In this document: positions 27,801 through 38,323 of the stretch, in pieces
Numbering within the stretch: position 1 is the first letter of the stretch
How the letters are laid out: every line of letters starts with the position of its first letter
Source: Acidobacteriota bacterium
GTDB taxonomy: Bacteria > Acidobacteriota > Blastocatellia > UBA7656
Reading direction: 5' to 3'
Assembly (NCBI GenBank): GCA_016201275.1
Contig: JACQDB010000038.1
Location: 40,704-104,703, forward strand
DNA length: 64,000 bases
Translations under genes and position numbers: made by a program
Notes under the pieces: generated by a model
Told to the model about the DNA's origin: nothing
Seen by the model: the letters and a program-made list of their open reading frames with translations, nothing else
Database searches by the model: none

Positions 27801-27950
27801 ACCGCCAAGCGCCGCAGCCGCAGCCGCAAAGCCCATCAGTTCGACAAACGTGCGGCGCGGCATCACGCTACGCGGCGTCTCGGCGGACTCGCAGAATTCA
27901 CCATTCGCGTCTTGCCGTTTTATGATTTGCCAAAGTTTCTCTTCACGCAT
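24846..27950 (-). CDS. actB: Alternative complex III subunit ActB (molybdopterin-type domain plus iron-sulfur domain)
   Basis: The 1034-residue protein starts MREEKLWQ and carries a Tat-type signal (MPRRTFVELMGFAAAAAALGGC) with a possible lipidation Cys. Residues 70-780 form the DMSO-reductase-like domain that lacks a molybdenum cofactor in characterised complexes. The C-terminal 250 residues hold ferredoxin-type clusters: CTGCSACLLSC, CAQCENASCESVC, CVGTRYCANNCPY, CTFCVQR and CQQSCP. These pass electrons from quinol at ActC to the heme subunits. A Thr/Ala/Pro-rich insert of five 13-residue repeats lies at 535-599. The ribosome binding site AAGGACTAAGCAATG is part of a duplicated heptamer-containing sequence. 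Confidence 0.95.
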   Translation of the reverse strand: MREEKLWQIIKRQDANGEFCESAETPRSVMPRRTFVELMGFAAAAAALGGCRAPEQKIIAYVKQPVEFTPGVANWYASTCGGCPAACGTLVKVRDGRPIKLEGNPEHPLSKGGLCAVAHGLVFGLYDGERLRQPLSKTQAATWEDVDQQIKWQLTTIKQSGGKVRLLSAPTSSPTSRQTIDNFLQQFADGKHIVYRGVSNAAIGAAHWQTHNVAALPVYHFDKARVIVSFSADFLGAWISPMQFTRDYSAGRNLQAEKRELSRHIQFESRLSLTGSNADKRVKVSSAEEMDALLLLAKFIATKANAAKQNDFAAIHAERLAPKILQAVEQAANELWQHRGESLVVSGANDTDAQRLVNFINQTLGNYGKTLEVNATTQQRMENDGDMMELMREMNAGEVAALIIVDANPAYDFFNSREFKNGLAKVGLKVSLNAYLDETSALVDYVCPRHHTLEAWDDAEPATGVFSLAQPTIAPLFQTRAWQESLLRWSNDERKFYEVLRGRWQEKIFPQQSKYAKFDEFWDSSLHDGVLVVEAKTTATNAAFTANTKASTTPAAFTVVTKTPATQPAFTVATKASTTSAALSVATKIPAPPIAFVADDLSAAIKRFDERAANAVGKLNLVLYEKIALRDGALANNPWLQELPDPISKVTWDNYACISPALAEKLKLEDGRVVRLSKGDTTIELPVYIQAQQHDDCIAIAVGYGRTKAGKIGNGVGVNSYPLGAFDNGTFQYQTADITIEKTLAKVELALTQRHNTLDGRPLIKELSLAEVVKGYSETASESAPSKSIWQDHAYLEHKWGMVIDLNACTGCSACLLSCQAENNVPVVGKDEVRRQREMHWLRIDRYYQSDNDQERVVYQPVMCAQCENASCESVCPVLATVHSSEGLNMQVYNRCVGTRYCANNCPYKVRRFNWFEYEHPDPIANLALNPDVTVRSRGVMEKCTFCVQRIEEAKIQARNEDREIKDGEIQTACQQSCPTQAIVFGDLVNLESRVNKLKHDKRDYILLEELNLQPAISYLAKVRNVEGEKTSGT
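26154..26348 (-). repeat. 39-bp minisatellite inside actB (five 13-residue repeats)
   Basis: Five in-frame 39-bp units encode AKTTATNAAFTAN, TKASTTPAAFTVV, TKTPATQPAFTVA, TKASTTSAALSVA and TKIPAPPIAFVAD. They lie at ActB residues 535-599, in the molybdopterin-type domain on the periplasmic side. The composition is that of a flexible, exposed linker. I know of no such insert in characterised ActB. Confidence 0.9.
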
Positions 27951-28003
27951 TGCTTAGTCCTTATTTGGTCAAAGTTTCTCTTCACGCATTGCTTAGTCCT
28001 TAT
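27931..28003 (-). repeat. 34-bp direct duplication covering the actB start
   Basis: A 34-bp sequence containing the ribosome binding site, the ATG and the first codons of actB (27931-27964) is repeated at 27970-28003. On the minus strand the upstream copy also has AAGGACTAAGCAATG and opens a seven-codon frame, MREEKL then TGA. The functional start is the downstream copy. The upstream minigene could be translated as a leader. Confidence 0.9.
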
Positions 28004-28093
28004 AGCGAATTTCATTTGCCCACGACCCACGACACCTTGTTGAGAGGCGGTCTCCGACCGCCGCGCGGCGGTCGGAGACCGCCTCTCAACCAA
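28001..28093. repeat. TATAGCG palindromic element, copy 2
   Basis: TATAGCGAATTTCATTTGCC at 28001-28020 and the following CACGACACCTT match copy 1 (19148-19243, reversed). A long stem follows: GTTGAGAGGCGGTCTCCGAC (from 28040) pairing with GTCGGAGACCGCCTCTCAAC (to about 28092) around a GCGCGGC centre. The right CGCTATA end is missing. It lies in the actA-actB spacer. Confidence 0.8.
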
Positions 28094-28109
28094 TCACACA
28101 CCTCTGCAC

Positions 28110-28210
28110 CTTAGTCCTTGGTTATTCCTTCAAACTGGCTCTGGTAGCCGGTTTCACGTCATCAGCACAAATCTGCTAAGGACTAATGACTAAGGACTAA
28201 TGACTAATCA
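28110..28210. repeat. TTAGTCC heptamer array after actA
   Basis: Heptamers GGACTAA and TGACTAA alternate from 28176 to 28207 (CTAAGGACTAATGACTAAGG and on). An inverse TTAGTCC lies near 28113. On the minus strand the actA stop TGA merges into the array (TGATTAGTCATTAGTCC). Together with the heptamer at the actB start, the arrays span the junction from stop codon to ribosome binding site, as at prfA. Confidence 0.8.
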
Positions 28211-28795
28211 GTGATGACAGACGGAGCAATCGGTTGAAGCCATGAGCTTTTTCGCGGTCGCTTCTTCGCTGACTACGGGTCTGCCCACTTCGTCCAAAGT
28301 CACTTCGCGATGCGAGCGATGACACGCCACGCAACTGCCCATTGAAAGCGTGTCGGCTTGCGAAATTCTGTCCATCGTTTCAACTGCGCCGTGACATTGT
28401 TGACACTTAATACTCGCAATGACATGGCGGCTGTGATTGAAAATCGCGTGGTCTGGCAAATCGTTGACCTTCACCCATTCGATAGGTTTGTTCTCGTCTA
28501 TGGCTCGCGTAATCTTTTGAATTTCCGGCGAGTCTTTCAAAATGCGTTGGTGACAATTCATGCAAGTTGACGCAGCAGGGATGCCCGCGACTTTCGATTT
28601 ATCCGCGCCCGAATGGCAATAGAGACAAGCGATTTGATTATCACCGGCGTGCAGCTTGTGCGAAAAATTTATCGGCTGCACAGGCTCGTAGCCTTGCTGA
28701 TTGCCCAGCGAACTAAAAGTCGAGCCTTGCCACAACACGATTGCGCCGATTAGCGTCACCAACAACGAGACTATTTTTGCCGTCCTCAAACTCAT
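28208..28795 (-). CDS. actA: Alternative complex III pentaheme cytochrome c subunit ActA
   Basis: The protein has an N-terminal membrane anchor (KIVSLLVTLIGAIVLWQ) and five CxxCH sites: CLYCH, CMNCH, CQQCH, CVACH and CSVCH. That is the expected heme number for ActA, which wires electrons from ActB toward ActE and acceptors in the periplasm. Three starts are possible. The narI stop overlaps an ATG at 28801 (TGATG), but GAGG is better spaced to the ATG at 28795, which I prefer; a GTG lies at 28804. Overlap with narI ties complex III translation to nitrate reductase. Confidence 0.93.
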   Translation of the reverse strand: MSLRTAKIVSLLVTLIGAIVLWQGSTFSSLGNQQGYEPVQPINFSHKLHAGDNQIACLYCHSGADKSKVAGIPAASTCMNCHQRILKDSPEIQKITRAIDENKPIEWVKVNDLPDHAIFNHSRHVIASIKCQQCHGAVETMDRISQADTLSMGSCVACHRSHREVTLDEVGRPVVSEEATAKKLMASTDCSVCHH

Positions 28796-28800
28796 CGTCA

Positions 28801-29574
28801 TCACCTCGTAGTTACAGGGCGATTGGTCGGCTTCAACTCATCGCTTAAAGGCAAAGCTGTCGCCACAGGTCTGGGTTTCGGGCGCGCCGCTACGCCTCGG
28901 ATTTTTCGGCGATTCCAATTCCAGATGACCACTTGATAAGGTCGCCACAAATACGGAATCGGCACGACTAACATATGCACCAGACGCGAAAACGGAAAGA
29001 CCGCAATCAACAACCAAGCGTTCATCACATGAAGTTTTATTGCCAAAGGCAGCGGCGCAAGCGTCGCCAAATCAGGTTGCAGTAAAAACAACGAGCGCAA
29101 ATAAGGCACTAATGATGTCGCGTACCAAGACGAACCCCAGCGATAGAAAATCGCTACATAAACGCCCAGCGCGACTTGCGTCAACAAGAGCAGCAAAACC
29201 ACGATGTCCATTTTTGAAGTGACGGCGCGAATGCGTGCCGAGGTGTGGCGGCGGATGATTAAATTCACCAATCCGGCAAGCGACAGCAAGCCAAACAACA
29301 AGCCTGAGCTTTCGAGCAAGTACAAACGCGCCGGAACGCCGTTGAGCCACAAGACCTGTCGCGGAAAGAGCAAGCCAATCAAATGCCCGTAGAAAACTGC
29401 CAGTATGCCTATGTGCCAAGACACCGAACCGTAAAAGAGTTCGCCGCTTTCAAGAAATTGCGAGGACAAACTCGAATAGGTGAAAGGTTTTTTGAAATAG
29501 CGTTGCGCCGTCACCACTATAGCCATGATGGTGACAGCGTAAGGAACGATGATGAAAAAAAGATTGTCGTACAT
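28801..29574 (-). CDS. narI: Respiratory nitrate reductase gamma subunit (heme b)
   Basis: The 257-residue protein has five membrane helices. Heme-b histidines appear as two pairs: SVSWHIGILAVFYGHLIG (helix 2) and LAIKLHVMNAWLL ... SRLVHMLVVP (helix 5). LWRPYQVVIWNWN near the C-terminus is typical. NarI oxidises quinol and passes electrons to NarH. The SD GGAGTA (29580-29585) lies next to a TACTCC from the flanking repeat, which could mask it. The stop overlaps the actA start region, so this is the direct nar-act junction. Confidence 0.95.
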   Translation of the reverse strand: MYDNLFFIIVPYAVTIMAIVVTAQRYFKKPFTYSSLSSQFLESGELFYGSVSWHIGILAVFYGHLIGLLFPRQVLWLNGVPARLYLLESSGLLFGLLSLAGLVNLIIRRHTSARIRAVTSKMDIVVLLLLLTQVALGVYVAIFYRWGSSWYATSLVPYLRSLFLLQPDLATLAPLPLAIKLHVMNAWLLIAVFPFSRLVHMLVVPIPYLWRPYQVVIWNWNRRKIRGVAARPKPRPVATALPLSDELKPTNRPVTTR

Positions 29575-29593
29575 ATACCTACTCCTCTGAGAG

Positions 29594-29830
29594 AGTTTGG
29601 AGTACCGCCTTCAGATGGAAGGTTTCGCTTTCGTAAGCTTCCGCCTTCAGGCCAATGGCGTTAAGTCAAGAAAAACTGTAGCGCAGACTGTCTAGCCTGC
29701 GGCTGACAGCAGCAAGCTAAGACTTGGATTTCGTGCGCCTCTGCCCCCAAGTCCGCCGCAGGCTAGACAGCCTGCGCTACATCTATGCCGCTTAACTTCA
29801 TGCCATTGGCCTGAAGGCGGTACTCCAAAC
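29594..29830. repeat. GTTTGGAGTACCGCC element between narJ and narI
   Basis: Outer arms AGTTTGGAGTACCGCCTTCAG (from 29594) and CTGAAGGCGGTACTCCAAAC (to 29829) face each other, followed inward by GCCAATGGCGTTAAGT and ACTTCATGCCATTGGC. A second nested pair lies inside: TAGCGCAGACTGTCTAGCCT against AGGCTAGACAGCCTGCGCTA. The element ends 5 bp from the narJ stop codon and 20 bp from the narI start. Confidence 0.85.
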
Positions 29831-29834
29831 CAAA

Positions 29835-30419
29835 TCAAAACGGATTCGCTTGCAATACAGGCAAAGCGAAAGCTCTGCGCCACGCAGCCTCCGCGAGGTT
29901 GGCGCTGCACGGCGGCGCTTCTTCTTTCAATGCCGCGTGGACTGCCGCCAGCAAATTGCCATAAAAATTTTCAGCTTTCTGCAAAGCTGCGGTCATGACG
30001 TTAAGCGCCGGAAGCAGGCACTCGCTGATTAAATCGCCGCGCAATTCCGCGTCTTCAAGCTTCACCAACAAGCGCAACAAGACGGGCAAATAATCGGGCA
30101 ATTGCGACTCTTGCCCCAAAGCAAACGGCGTTTCGGTTTCGCGCAAATTCGCCAGAAAAATGCCACGCTTGTAGTTTTCACCAAACAAGTGATAGCCGAT
30201 TTCCAGATTGCAAACCGGATTCAAATCAAAGGTCTGCGTATAGCGTTCTTGCAGCACAGCTATCGGCAAACCTTCTATGTCTTTGAAAAAAGCCAGCAAT
30301 AGCCCAGCAATTTCGGGCTTTTCGTCATTCATTCGTTGCTTGCAATCTTCGACGACGGCACTCCAATCATTGCTTGGATAATCAAGCAAGTCGGCAAGAT
30401 TTTCATAAAGCTGATTCAT
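29835..30419 (-). CDS. narJ: Nitrate reductase assembly chaperone NarJ
   Basis: The 194-residue all-helical protein belongs to the TorD/NarJ family: LYENLADLLDYPSNDW at the start, QERYTQTFDLNPVCNLEIGYHLFGE and LPDYLPVLLRLL in the middle. NarJ holds apo-NarGH until molybdenum cofactor and FeS insertion and is not part of the final enzyme. It occupies the usual place between narH and narI. Start ATG at 30419 with AGGATAGGG upstream. Confidence 0.93.
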   Translation of the reverse strand: MNQLYENLADLLDYPSNDWSAVVEDCKQRMNDEKPEIAGLLLAFFKDIEGLPIAVLQERYTQTFDLNPVCNLEIGYHLFGENYKRGIFLANLRETETPFALGQESQLPDYLPVLLRLLVKLEDAELRGDLISECLLPALNVMTAALQKAENFYGNLLAAVHAALKEEAPPCSANLAEAAWRRAFALPVLQANPF

Positions 30420-30464
30420 CGTGTCACCCTATCCTGCCAAGGAAGCGGAAAGAAATATCATCCC

Positions 30465-30552
30465 GTTGAGAGGCGGTCTCTGACCGCCAGCCTCGCGGTC
30501 GGAGACCGCTTCTCAACACCGCCAGCCTCGCGGTCAGAGACCGCTTCTCAAC
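30465..30552. repeat. Tandem GTTGAGAGGCGGTC hairpins between narH and narJ
   Basis: GTTGAGAGGCGGTCTCTGAC at 30465 is followed by two inverse arms (GCGGTCGGAGACCGCTTCTC and GCGGTCAGAGACCGCTTCTC, each ending CAAC), separated by CACCGCCAGCCTC. Alternative pairings of one forward arm with either inverse arm are possible. The core is shared with the elements at 19148 and 28001. Confidence 0.8.
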
Positions 30553-30585
30553 GATACTTGTAGCAATTTATTTTCTTCATCTTCC

Positions 30586-32079
30586 CTATGCTCCGCGAGC
30601 CGGTCTATCGCGCAAGCCCAATCCGGCTTCGCCTCTGTCCAAAAGAAAATCATCGCCCAGCATCTGCATAGCCTCTTCTCTATGCGATGGCGGAATGACG
30701 AAGCGTTCGTCCATCGTTGGCAGTGAAGTCAAACGATAAATCGCTTCGGCTTCCCCTTCCGTCATGCCGACTTCGTGGAGCGCCTGTTTGACGGTAGCCG
30801 CGTCCATATCGCCAACCGTCTCTAAGCGTTTGAACAAACGCACGGCGTATTGTTTTTTCAAAGCGTAACTGACTTCACCAACATTGCCGCCGGAAAATAA
30901 TTTCGCCAGATACTGCATAGGCAAACGCGCTTTTTCGATTGGCGCAAACAATTCATCATTGGCGGTGTCGTAAGTTCCGGCATCCGTATTCGCCATCACA
31001 GGCAACAGCGGCGGCACATAAAACAACATCGGCAAAGTGCGAAATTCGGGATGCAGCGGCAGCGCGAGTTTCCATTCCTTGACGTATTTGTAAACCGGCG
31101 AACGGCGCACCGCTTCAAGCGTCGCGTCGTCTATGCCGTTTCTGAGAGCCCCTTCGCGCACCTCTGGATCAAACGGATCAAGTATCAAATCGCGTTGCGC
31201 TTCGACGAGGTTGTAATCCTGCGCGTTCATCGCGTCGAGCATTTTGTCTGCGTCATACAGCAAGCCACCGAGGTAGCGAATCCTGCCAACACAGGAATGA
31301 AAACAAGCGGGCGCTTGCCCTGTTTCGAGGCGCGGAAAACACAAGATGCACTTTTCGCTTTTGCCGGTTGACCAGTTGTAGAAAGTCTTTTTGTAGGGGC
31401 AAGCCGTGACGCACATACGCCAGCCGCGACAGACTTCTTGATTGATAAGCACTATGCCGTCTTCGCCGCGTTTGTAAATCGCCCCCGACGGACAAGCCGC
31501 TACACAACCGGCGTTCAAGCAGTGATTGCAGATGCGTGGCAGATAGAAAAAGACCAATCGTTCAATCTCGAACAACTCGGCTTGCTGTTCTTCGGTGAGC
31601 GCCGAAAAATTCGGATCGTTAGCGGCATAGACGGGCGAGCCGCCCAAATCATCATCCCAATTGGGTCCCGCTTCGATGTCTATGTGCTGCCCCGTGACCA
31701 TCGAAATCGGTCGTGCTGTTGGTTGGTCTGCGCCTTCGGGAGCGTTGAGAAGGTCTTCGTATTTGTACGTCCAAGGCTCGTAATAATCATCGAGCTTGGG
31801 CATATAGGGATTGTGAAAAACATTCAAGACGCGCAAGACGCGCCCGCCCATCTTCAACTCAGGCTGCCCGTTTTTGCGCTCCCAACCGCCTTTGTATTTT
31901 TCCTGATCTTCCCATTTCGTCGGATAGCCTGTGCCGGGTTTGGTCTCGACGTTGTTCCACCACATATACTCCGCGCCTTTGCGGTCTGTCCAAACATTTT
32001 TGCAAGCCACCGAACAGGTGTGACAACCTATGCACTTGTCCAAATGAAACACCATTGAGATTTGCAAGCGAACGTCCAT
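30586..32079 (-). CDS. narH: Respiratory nitrate reductase beta subunit (FeS)
   Basis: The 497 residues carry four cluster motifs: CIGCHTCSVAC near residue 16, CNHCLNAGCVAACP near 184, CRGWRMCVTACPY near 216 with Trp in place of a Cys (the 3Fe-4S site, as in other NarH), and CILCFPRLETGQAPACFHSC. NarH carries electrons from NarI heme b to NarG. The ribosome binding site AGGAA, 7 nt before ATG, is formed by CGAGGAA heptamers. It lies 191 bp after narG. Confidence 0.96.
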   Translation of the reverse strand: MDVRLQISMVFHLDKCIGCHTCSVACKNVWTDRKGAEYMWWNNVETKPGTGYPTKWEDQEKYKGGWERKNGQPELKMGGRVLRVLNVFHNPYMPKLDDYYEPWTYKYEDLLNAPEGADQPTARPISMVTGQHIDIEAGPNWDDDLGGSPVYAANDPNFSALTEEQQAELFEIERLVFFYLPRICNHCLNAGCVAACPSGAIYKRGEDGIVLINQEVCRGWRMCVTACPYKKTFYNWSTGKSEKCILCFPRLETGQAPACFHSCVGRIRYLGGLLYDADKMLDAMNAQDYNLVEAQRDLILDPFDPEVREGALRNGIDDATLEAVRRSPVYKYVKEWKLALPLHPEFRTLPMLFYVPPLLPVMANTDAGTYDTANDELFAPIEKARLPMQYLAKLFSGGNVGEVSYALKKQYAVRLFKRLETVGDMDAATVKQALHEVGMTEGEAEAIYRLTSLPTMDERFVIPPSHREEAMQMLGDDFLLDRGEAGLGLRDRPARGA

Positions 32080-32083
32080 GATT

Positions 32084-32270
32084 TTGTTCCTCGTTCCTCG
32101 TTACTTGTTATTGGTTATTGGTTACTTGTTCCTCGTTCCTCGTTCCTCGTTATTGGTTATTTGTTACTGGTTACTGGTTATTTACTGGCTTAGGAAACAG
32201 TTCGAGGACAAGTAACAAGTAACAAGTAACAAGTAACCAATAACAAATAACCAATAACAAATTCACCAAT

Positions 32271-32289
<19 letters not shown>
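32084..32289. repeat. Inverted heptamer arrays between narG and narH
   Basis: From 32086 rightward, heptamers of the types TTCCTCG, TTACTTG and TTATTGG repeat; from about 32210 the inverse types (CAAGTAA, CCAATAA) repeat in the opposite order, so the spacer can fold into a long hairpin. At the narG end ATTCACCA repeats three times with period 8, and the narG stop lies within it. On the minus strand the CGAGGAA units give the narH ribosome binding site. Confidence 0.85.
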
Positions 32290-35909
<3,620 letters not shown>

Positions 35910-35922
35910 TGTTTTATCCTCT

Positions 35923-36089
35923 GAGTTTGGGGTACCGGGCATTAAGTGAAGGGAATCTTTGAACCACGAAGACCACCAAGAGCACGAAGCGATTAAACAA
36001 CACTCGGTTTTTTCTGTTTCGTGTCCTTCGTGGTTCAAAGAATCTCGCGCTTCACTTCATGCCCGTAGCCTGAAGGCGGGACTCCAAAC
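35923..36089. repeat. Nested palindromic element between narC and narG
   Basis: Outer arms AGTTTGGGGTACCGGGCATT and GCCTGAAGGCGGGACTCCAA are related to the elements at 21666 and 29594. Next inward are ATTAAGTGAAG and CTTCACTTCATGCCC. Inside lies a CCACGAAG hairpin, TTTGAACCACGAAG (35958-35971) against CTTCGTGGTTCAAAG (36026-36040), shared with 5055-5117. The element fills the junction from the narC stop to 14 bp before the narG start. Confidence 0.85.
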
Positions 36090-36090
36090 C

Positions 36091-36963
36091 TTATTTTTTA
36101 CTGCTCCGCACCAAGTCTTCGCGCACTCCGCGAAGGCGGTTTTTCCAGATGCGATTGAGCGTCACAAACGACAACACCAACCCTAAAAATCCGATTGCCG
36201 GAAACCACAAATTGAGCGGCGCAACTGCCGGTTGGGTTTGCGCCGCAGGGTTTGCGAACTTGGCGCTTTGAAAATAGGCAAAGAGTTTGACAATCTCTTC
36301 ATCGGTCAAAGGCTTTGCGCCAAAGACGCTTTTCATCGTAGGGAAATTCGGATTCTGCAAAATCGAAATCAACTCTGGGTCTTTGTACTTGGTGTTCACA
36401 GCCGTCAAATCTGGACCCAGCGTACCGCCGCCAAATCTGCCTACGCCGTTGATGTTGTGACAAGCTATGCAAGACGCGCCGCCGTTATTGAGAGCCACTT
36501 TGCCGGTGAAGGCTTCGCGTCCCGCGTCAATGTCACCCGCTTCAATGGCGCGACTCAATTTCGCACCGGTGGGAATGAAGGTCTCGCCTTTTTTAGTGAG
36601 CGATTCAATCAACGAAAGGATGCCGTCAATCTGCTCAGGCGCGAGCGGCTGGTCGGGCATAATTTCAGGAGCGAATTTCTTAAACAGGGCGTTGGCATCG
36701 GCGTCGCCTTTGCGATTCATAGCGGCAGGCGCTTGAATAAATTCGCGCAGCCATTCTTTCGAGCGACGATCCAGTAGACCTTTCAAATCGGGACCTTTTT
36801 TATCGCCGCCGTTGATGTTGTGGCAACTGTAGCAACGCTTCTCGAAATCCACTGCACCGGGCGGCAGATTTTGCGCCGCTGCCGATTCGATGCCAGCCGC
36901 AAGAGTTAGTAAAACGCCAATAAAGACGGGCATTATTTTCATTTTGAAGGTTCTGTTCCGCAT
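36091..36963 (-). CDS. narC: Membrane-anchored diheme cytochrome c (NarC-like)
   Basis: The 290-residue protein has a signal peptide ([20 protein letters not shown]), two cytochrome c domains with [10 protein letters not shown] (near 44) and [12 protein letters not shown] (near 165), and a C-terminal membrane helix ([18 protein letters not shown]). The two halves resemble each other (CxxCHNING), suggesting internal duplication. A diheme NarC is encoded ahead of narGHJI in Thermus, and the order here is the same; the symbol rests on that synteny. It probably links complex III or ActE to Nar or to periplasmic reductases. GGAG lies 8 nt before the ATG. Confidence 0.82.
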   Translation of the reverse strand: MRNRTFKMKIMPVFIGVLLTLAAGIESAAAQNLPPGAVDFEKRCYSCHNINGGDKKGPDLKGLLDRRSKEWLREFIQAPAAMNRKGDADANALFKKFAPEIMPDQPLAPEQIDGILSLIESLTKKGETFIPTGAKLSRAIEAGDIDAGREAFTGKVALNNGGASCIACHNINGVGRFGGGTLGPDLTAVNTKYKDPELISILQNPNFPTMKSVFGAKPLTDEEIVKLFAYFQSAKFANPAAQTQPAVAPLNLWFPAIGFLGLVLSFVTLNRIWKNRLRGVREDLVRSSKK

Positions 36964-37020
36964 CTCAACAACTCCGAATTCGTTCTCTCTTCACGTCCTC
37001 ATCGAGCAAGGGTGGTGCGA

Positions 37021-37458
37021 TTAATGTTCCGAGACTTCCACCGTCGTGCAGGACTTTTGCGAAGCCGCTAATTCGGCGACAGTCTTGTTTTGCAACAGCG
37101 CGACAAAATCTTTGCGCCACTTCTGCCAGTCCTCGTGCAGCGCACAAGAGTTAGGCGAATGACACATTCCGCAACTCAGTATGCACTCGTCCAGATACGG
37201 GTCTGGCTCCAGCACCTTGAAGATTTCCCACAGCGTGATGGTCTGTGGCAAACGCAGCAACTCATAGCCGCCGTGTATGCCTTTAACCGAACGCAGCAAG
37301 CGATGGCGGCGCAACTCGCCCAGCACTTTGCGTAAATAAATCGGCGGAATCCGTTCGCTTTCGGCAATCTCTTGCAGGCTACATAAATCATCATCCGAGC
37401 GCCGCGCCAGATAGGTCAGCGCCCGTATGCCATAAGCGGTAGCCTTCGATAAAAGCAT
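37021..37458 (-). CDS. Rrf2-family transcriptional regulator with Cys cluster
   Basis: The ATG at 37458 gives 145 residues starting MLLSKATAYGIRALTYLA, typical of Rrf2 winged-helix regulators (IscR, NsrR, RsrR). A recognition helix lies in IPPIYLRKVLGELRRH, the wing in VKGIHGGYEL, and the Cys motif is CILSCGMCHSPNSC near 95-108, likely to bind an iron-sulfur cluster. Such regulators sense NO, redox state or FeS supply. The stop is 57 bp from narC on the same strand, so it is probably the first gene of the nar-act operon. An operator-like site lies 69 bp upstream of its start. Confidence 0.9.
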   Translation of the reverse strand: MLLSKATAYGIRALTYLARRSDDDLCSLQEIAESERIPPIYLRKVLGELRRHRLLRSVKGIHGGYELLRLPQTITLWEIFKVLEPDPYLDECILSCGMCHSPNSCALHEDWQKWRKDFVALLQNKTVAELAASQKSCTTVEVSEH

Positions 37459-37492
37459 GGCGAATTCACCTGACAAACGTACCTCTTTGTCC

Positions 37493-37550
37493 TCTATACT
37501 CACTTTCAGGTGGGTTTGAAACAATAATCACAACGCATCATTTTTGTGGT
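37493..37550 (-). promoter_or_regulatory. Promoter and operator region of the nar-act operon
   Basis: ATCACAACGCATCATTTTTG plus TGGT (37527-37550) is an imperfect inverted repeat, ATCACAA and TTGTGGT. The 20 bp at 37521-37540 are identical to 38282-38301, upstream of the PAS-LuxR gene. On the minus strand a possible -10 box TATAGA lies at 37493-37498, which would put the site at about -50, a normal activator position. The -35 box is weak. The binding protein is inferred to be the Rrf2 or the LuxR-type regulator. Confidence 0.55.
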
Positions 37551-37710
37551 CACAACGTAAAGTTTTGATTGGTTGAATTTTTCAGGCGGCACATTTGGCA
37601 AAGGCTGGCGAGCGTTGCAGGGTGAGAAATGCAGCAAGCGCTGTCGGCAGGAAATTGGCTGTCCGACAGCGCTCGATGGCAATGAGGAGGTTTGATGATT
37701 CAAGGCAACG

Positions 37711-38172
37711 CTAGTTGCGCGATTCGAGATTCAAAACGACGGAGCCAAACTTGTTCTTCGAGTAATCAATTTTGTAATCGCCTTTTAATATGGTGATGCT
37801 TTTGCTGGCAAAGGCTCTGGCGGTTGCCGCATCCAGAGAGAGGTTTTCCATCACCGGCAGGGTCTCGCCTCGATCTGGCATCGCGCCTTGGAAATCTACA
37901 TACAGCTTATGGTCTTTGAGTTCTGCCGTAGCTTCAGCCAAGCGCGGCGGCGCAGCTTTGCGTGCCGCACTCTCTGCGCCCGTAGCAGGATTGGCAAGTT
38001 CTCTGCCGACTGTGATTTTGCAGAGGCCGCGATTGGTGCAATCGGGCGGCTTGCCGAAATAGATGGTGAGGGTAAAACGGGCTTGTGCCGAAATCAGCGG
38101 CAGTGCCAATTGTCCGGCCAGCGCTATGGTCAGGACCAATAAAATCAGGTACGTTCTTGAGATCATTCGCAT
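37711..38172 (-). CDS. Small secreted protein between the two regulators
   Basis: The ATG at 38172 (AAGGAG upstream) gives 153 residues. A signal peptide (TYLILLVLTIALAGQLALPLISAQA) is followed by a mature part with two Cys (PPDCTNRGLCKITVG) and a C-terminal beta-rich stretch (SITILKGDYKIDYSKNKFGSVVLNL). I do not recognise the family. It is divergent from the PAS-LuxR gene and lies upstream of the rrf2 gene on the same strand, separated by 250 bp that contain the operator, so it may be controlled with nitrate respiration. Confidence 0.65.
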   Translation of the reverse strand: MRMISRTYLILLVLTIALAGQLALPLISAQARFTLTIYFGKPPDCTNRGLCKITVGRELANPATGAESAARKAAPPRLAEATAELKDHKLYVDFQGAMPDRGETLPVMENLSLDAATARAFASKSITILKGDYKIDYSKNKFGSVVLNLESRN

Positions 38173-38287
38173 AAGTTTCTCCTTCTTCTGTTTTTTATCT
38201 TGGTAGAAGCCGTGTGCATTTGTTGACACGGAGGTAATTCTTGTACAACGCCTGCAATGATTGCGTTTTCGCTGGCGGCGGACAATA

Positions 38288-38311
38288 ATCACAACGCATC
38301 AATTTCGTGAT
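38288..38311 (+). promoter_or_regulatory. Operator-like site upstream of the PAS-LuxR gene
   Basis: ATCACAACGCATCAATTTCG plus TGAT is an inverted repeat (ATCACaa and ttcGTGAT), sharing 20 identical bases (38282-38301) with the rrf2 upstream site. It ends 2 bp before the GAGGTGAA ribosome binding site. A possible promoter is TTGCGT then, 17 bp later, AATAAT (overlapping the site), so binding here would repress, giving autoregulation. Confidence 0.6.
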
Positions 38312-38323
38312 TGAGGTGAAGAT

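Noticed and set aside
35910..36038. A 43-residue N-terminal extension of NarG (open frame to 36038).
   Set aside because: This stretch is the nested palindromic repeat between narC and narG. The GTG at 35909 has a good binding site and gives the usual NarG start.
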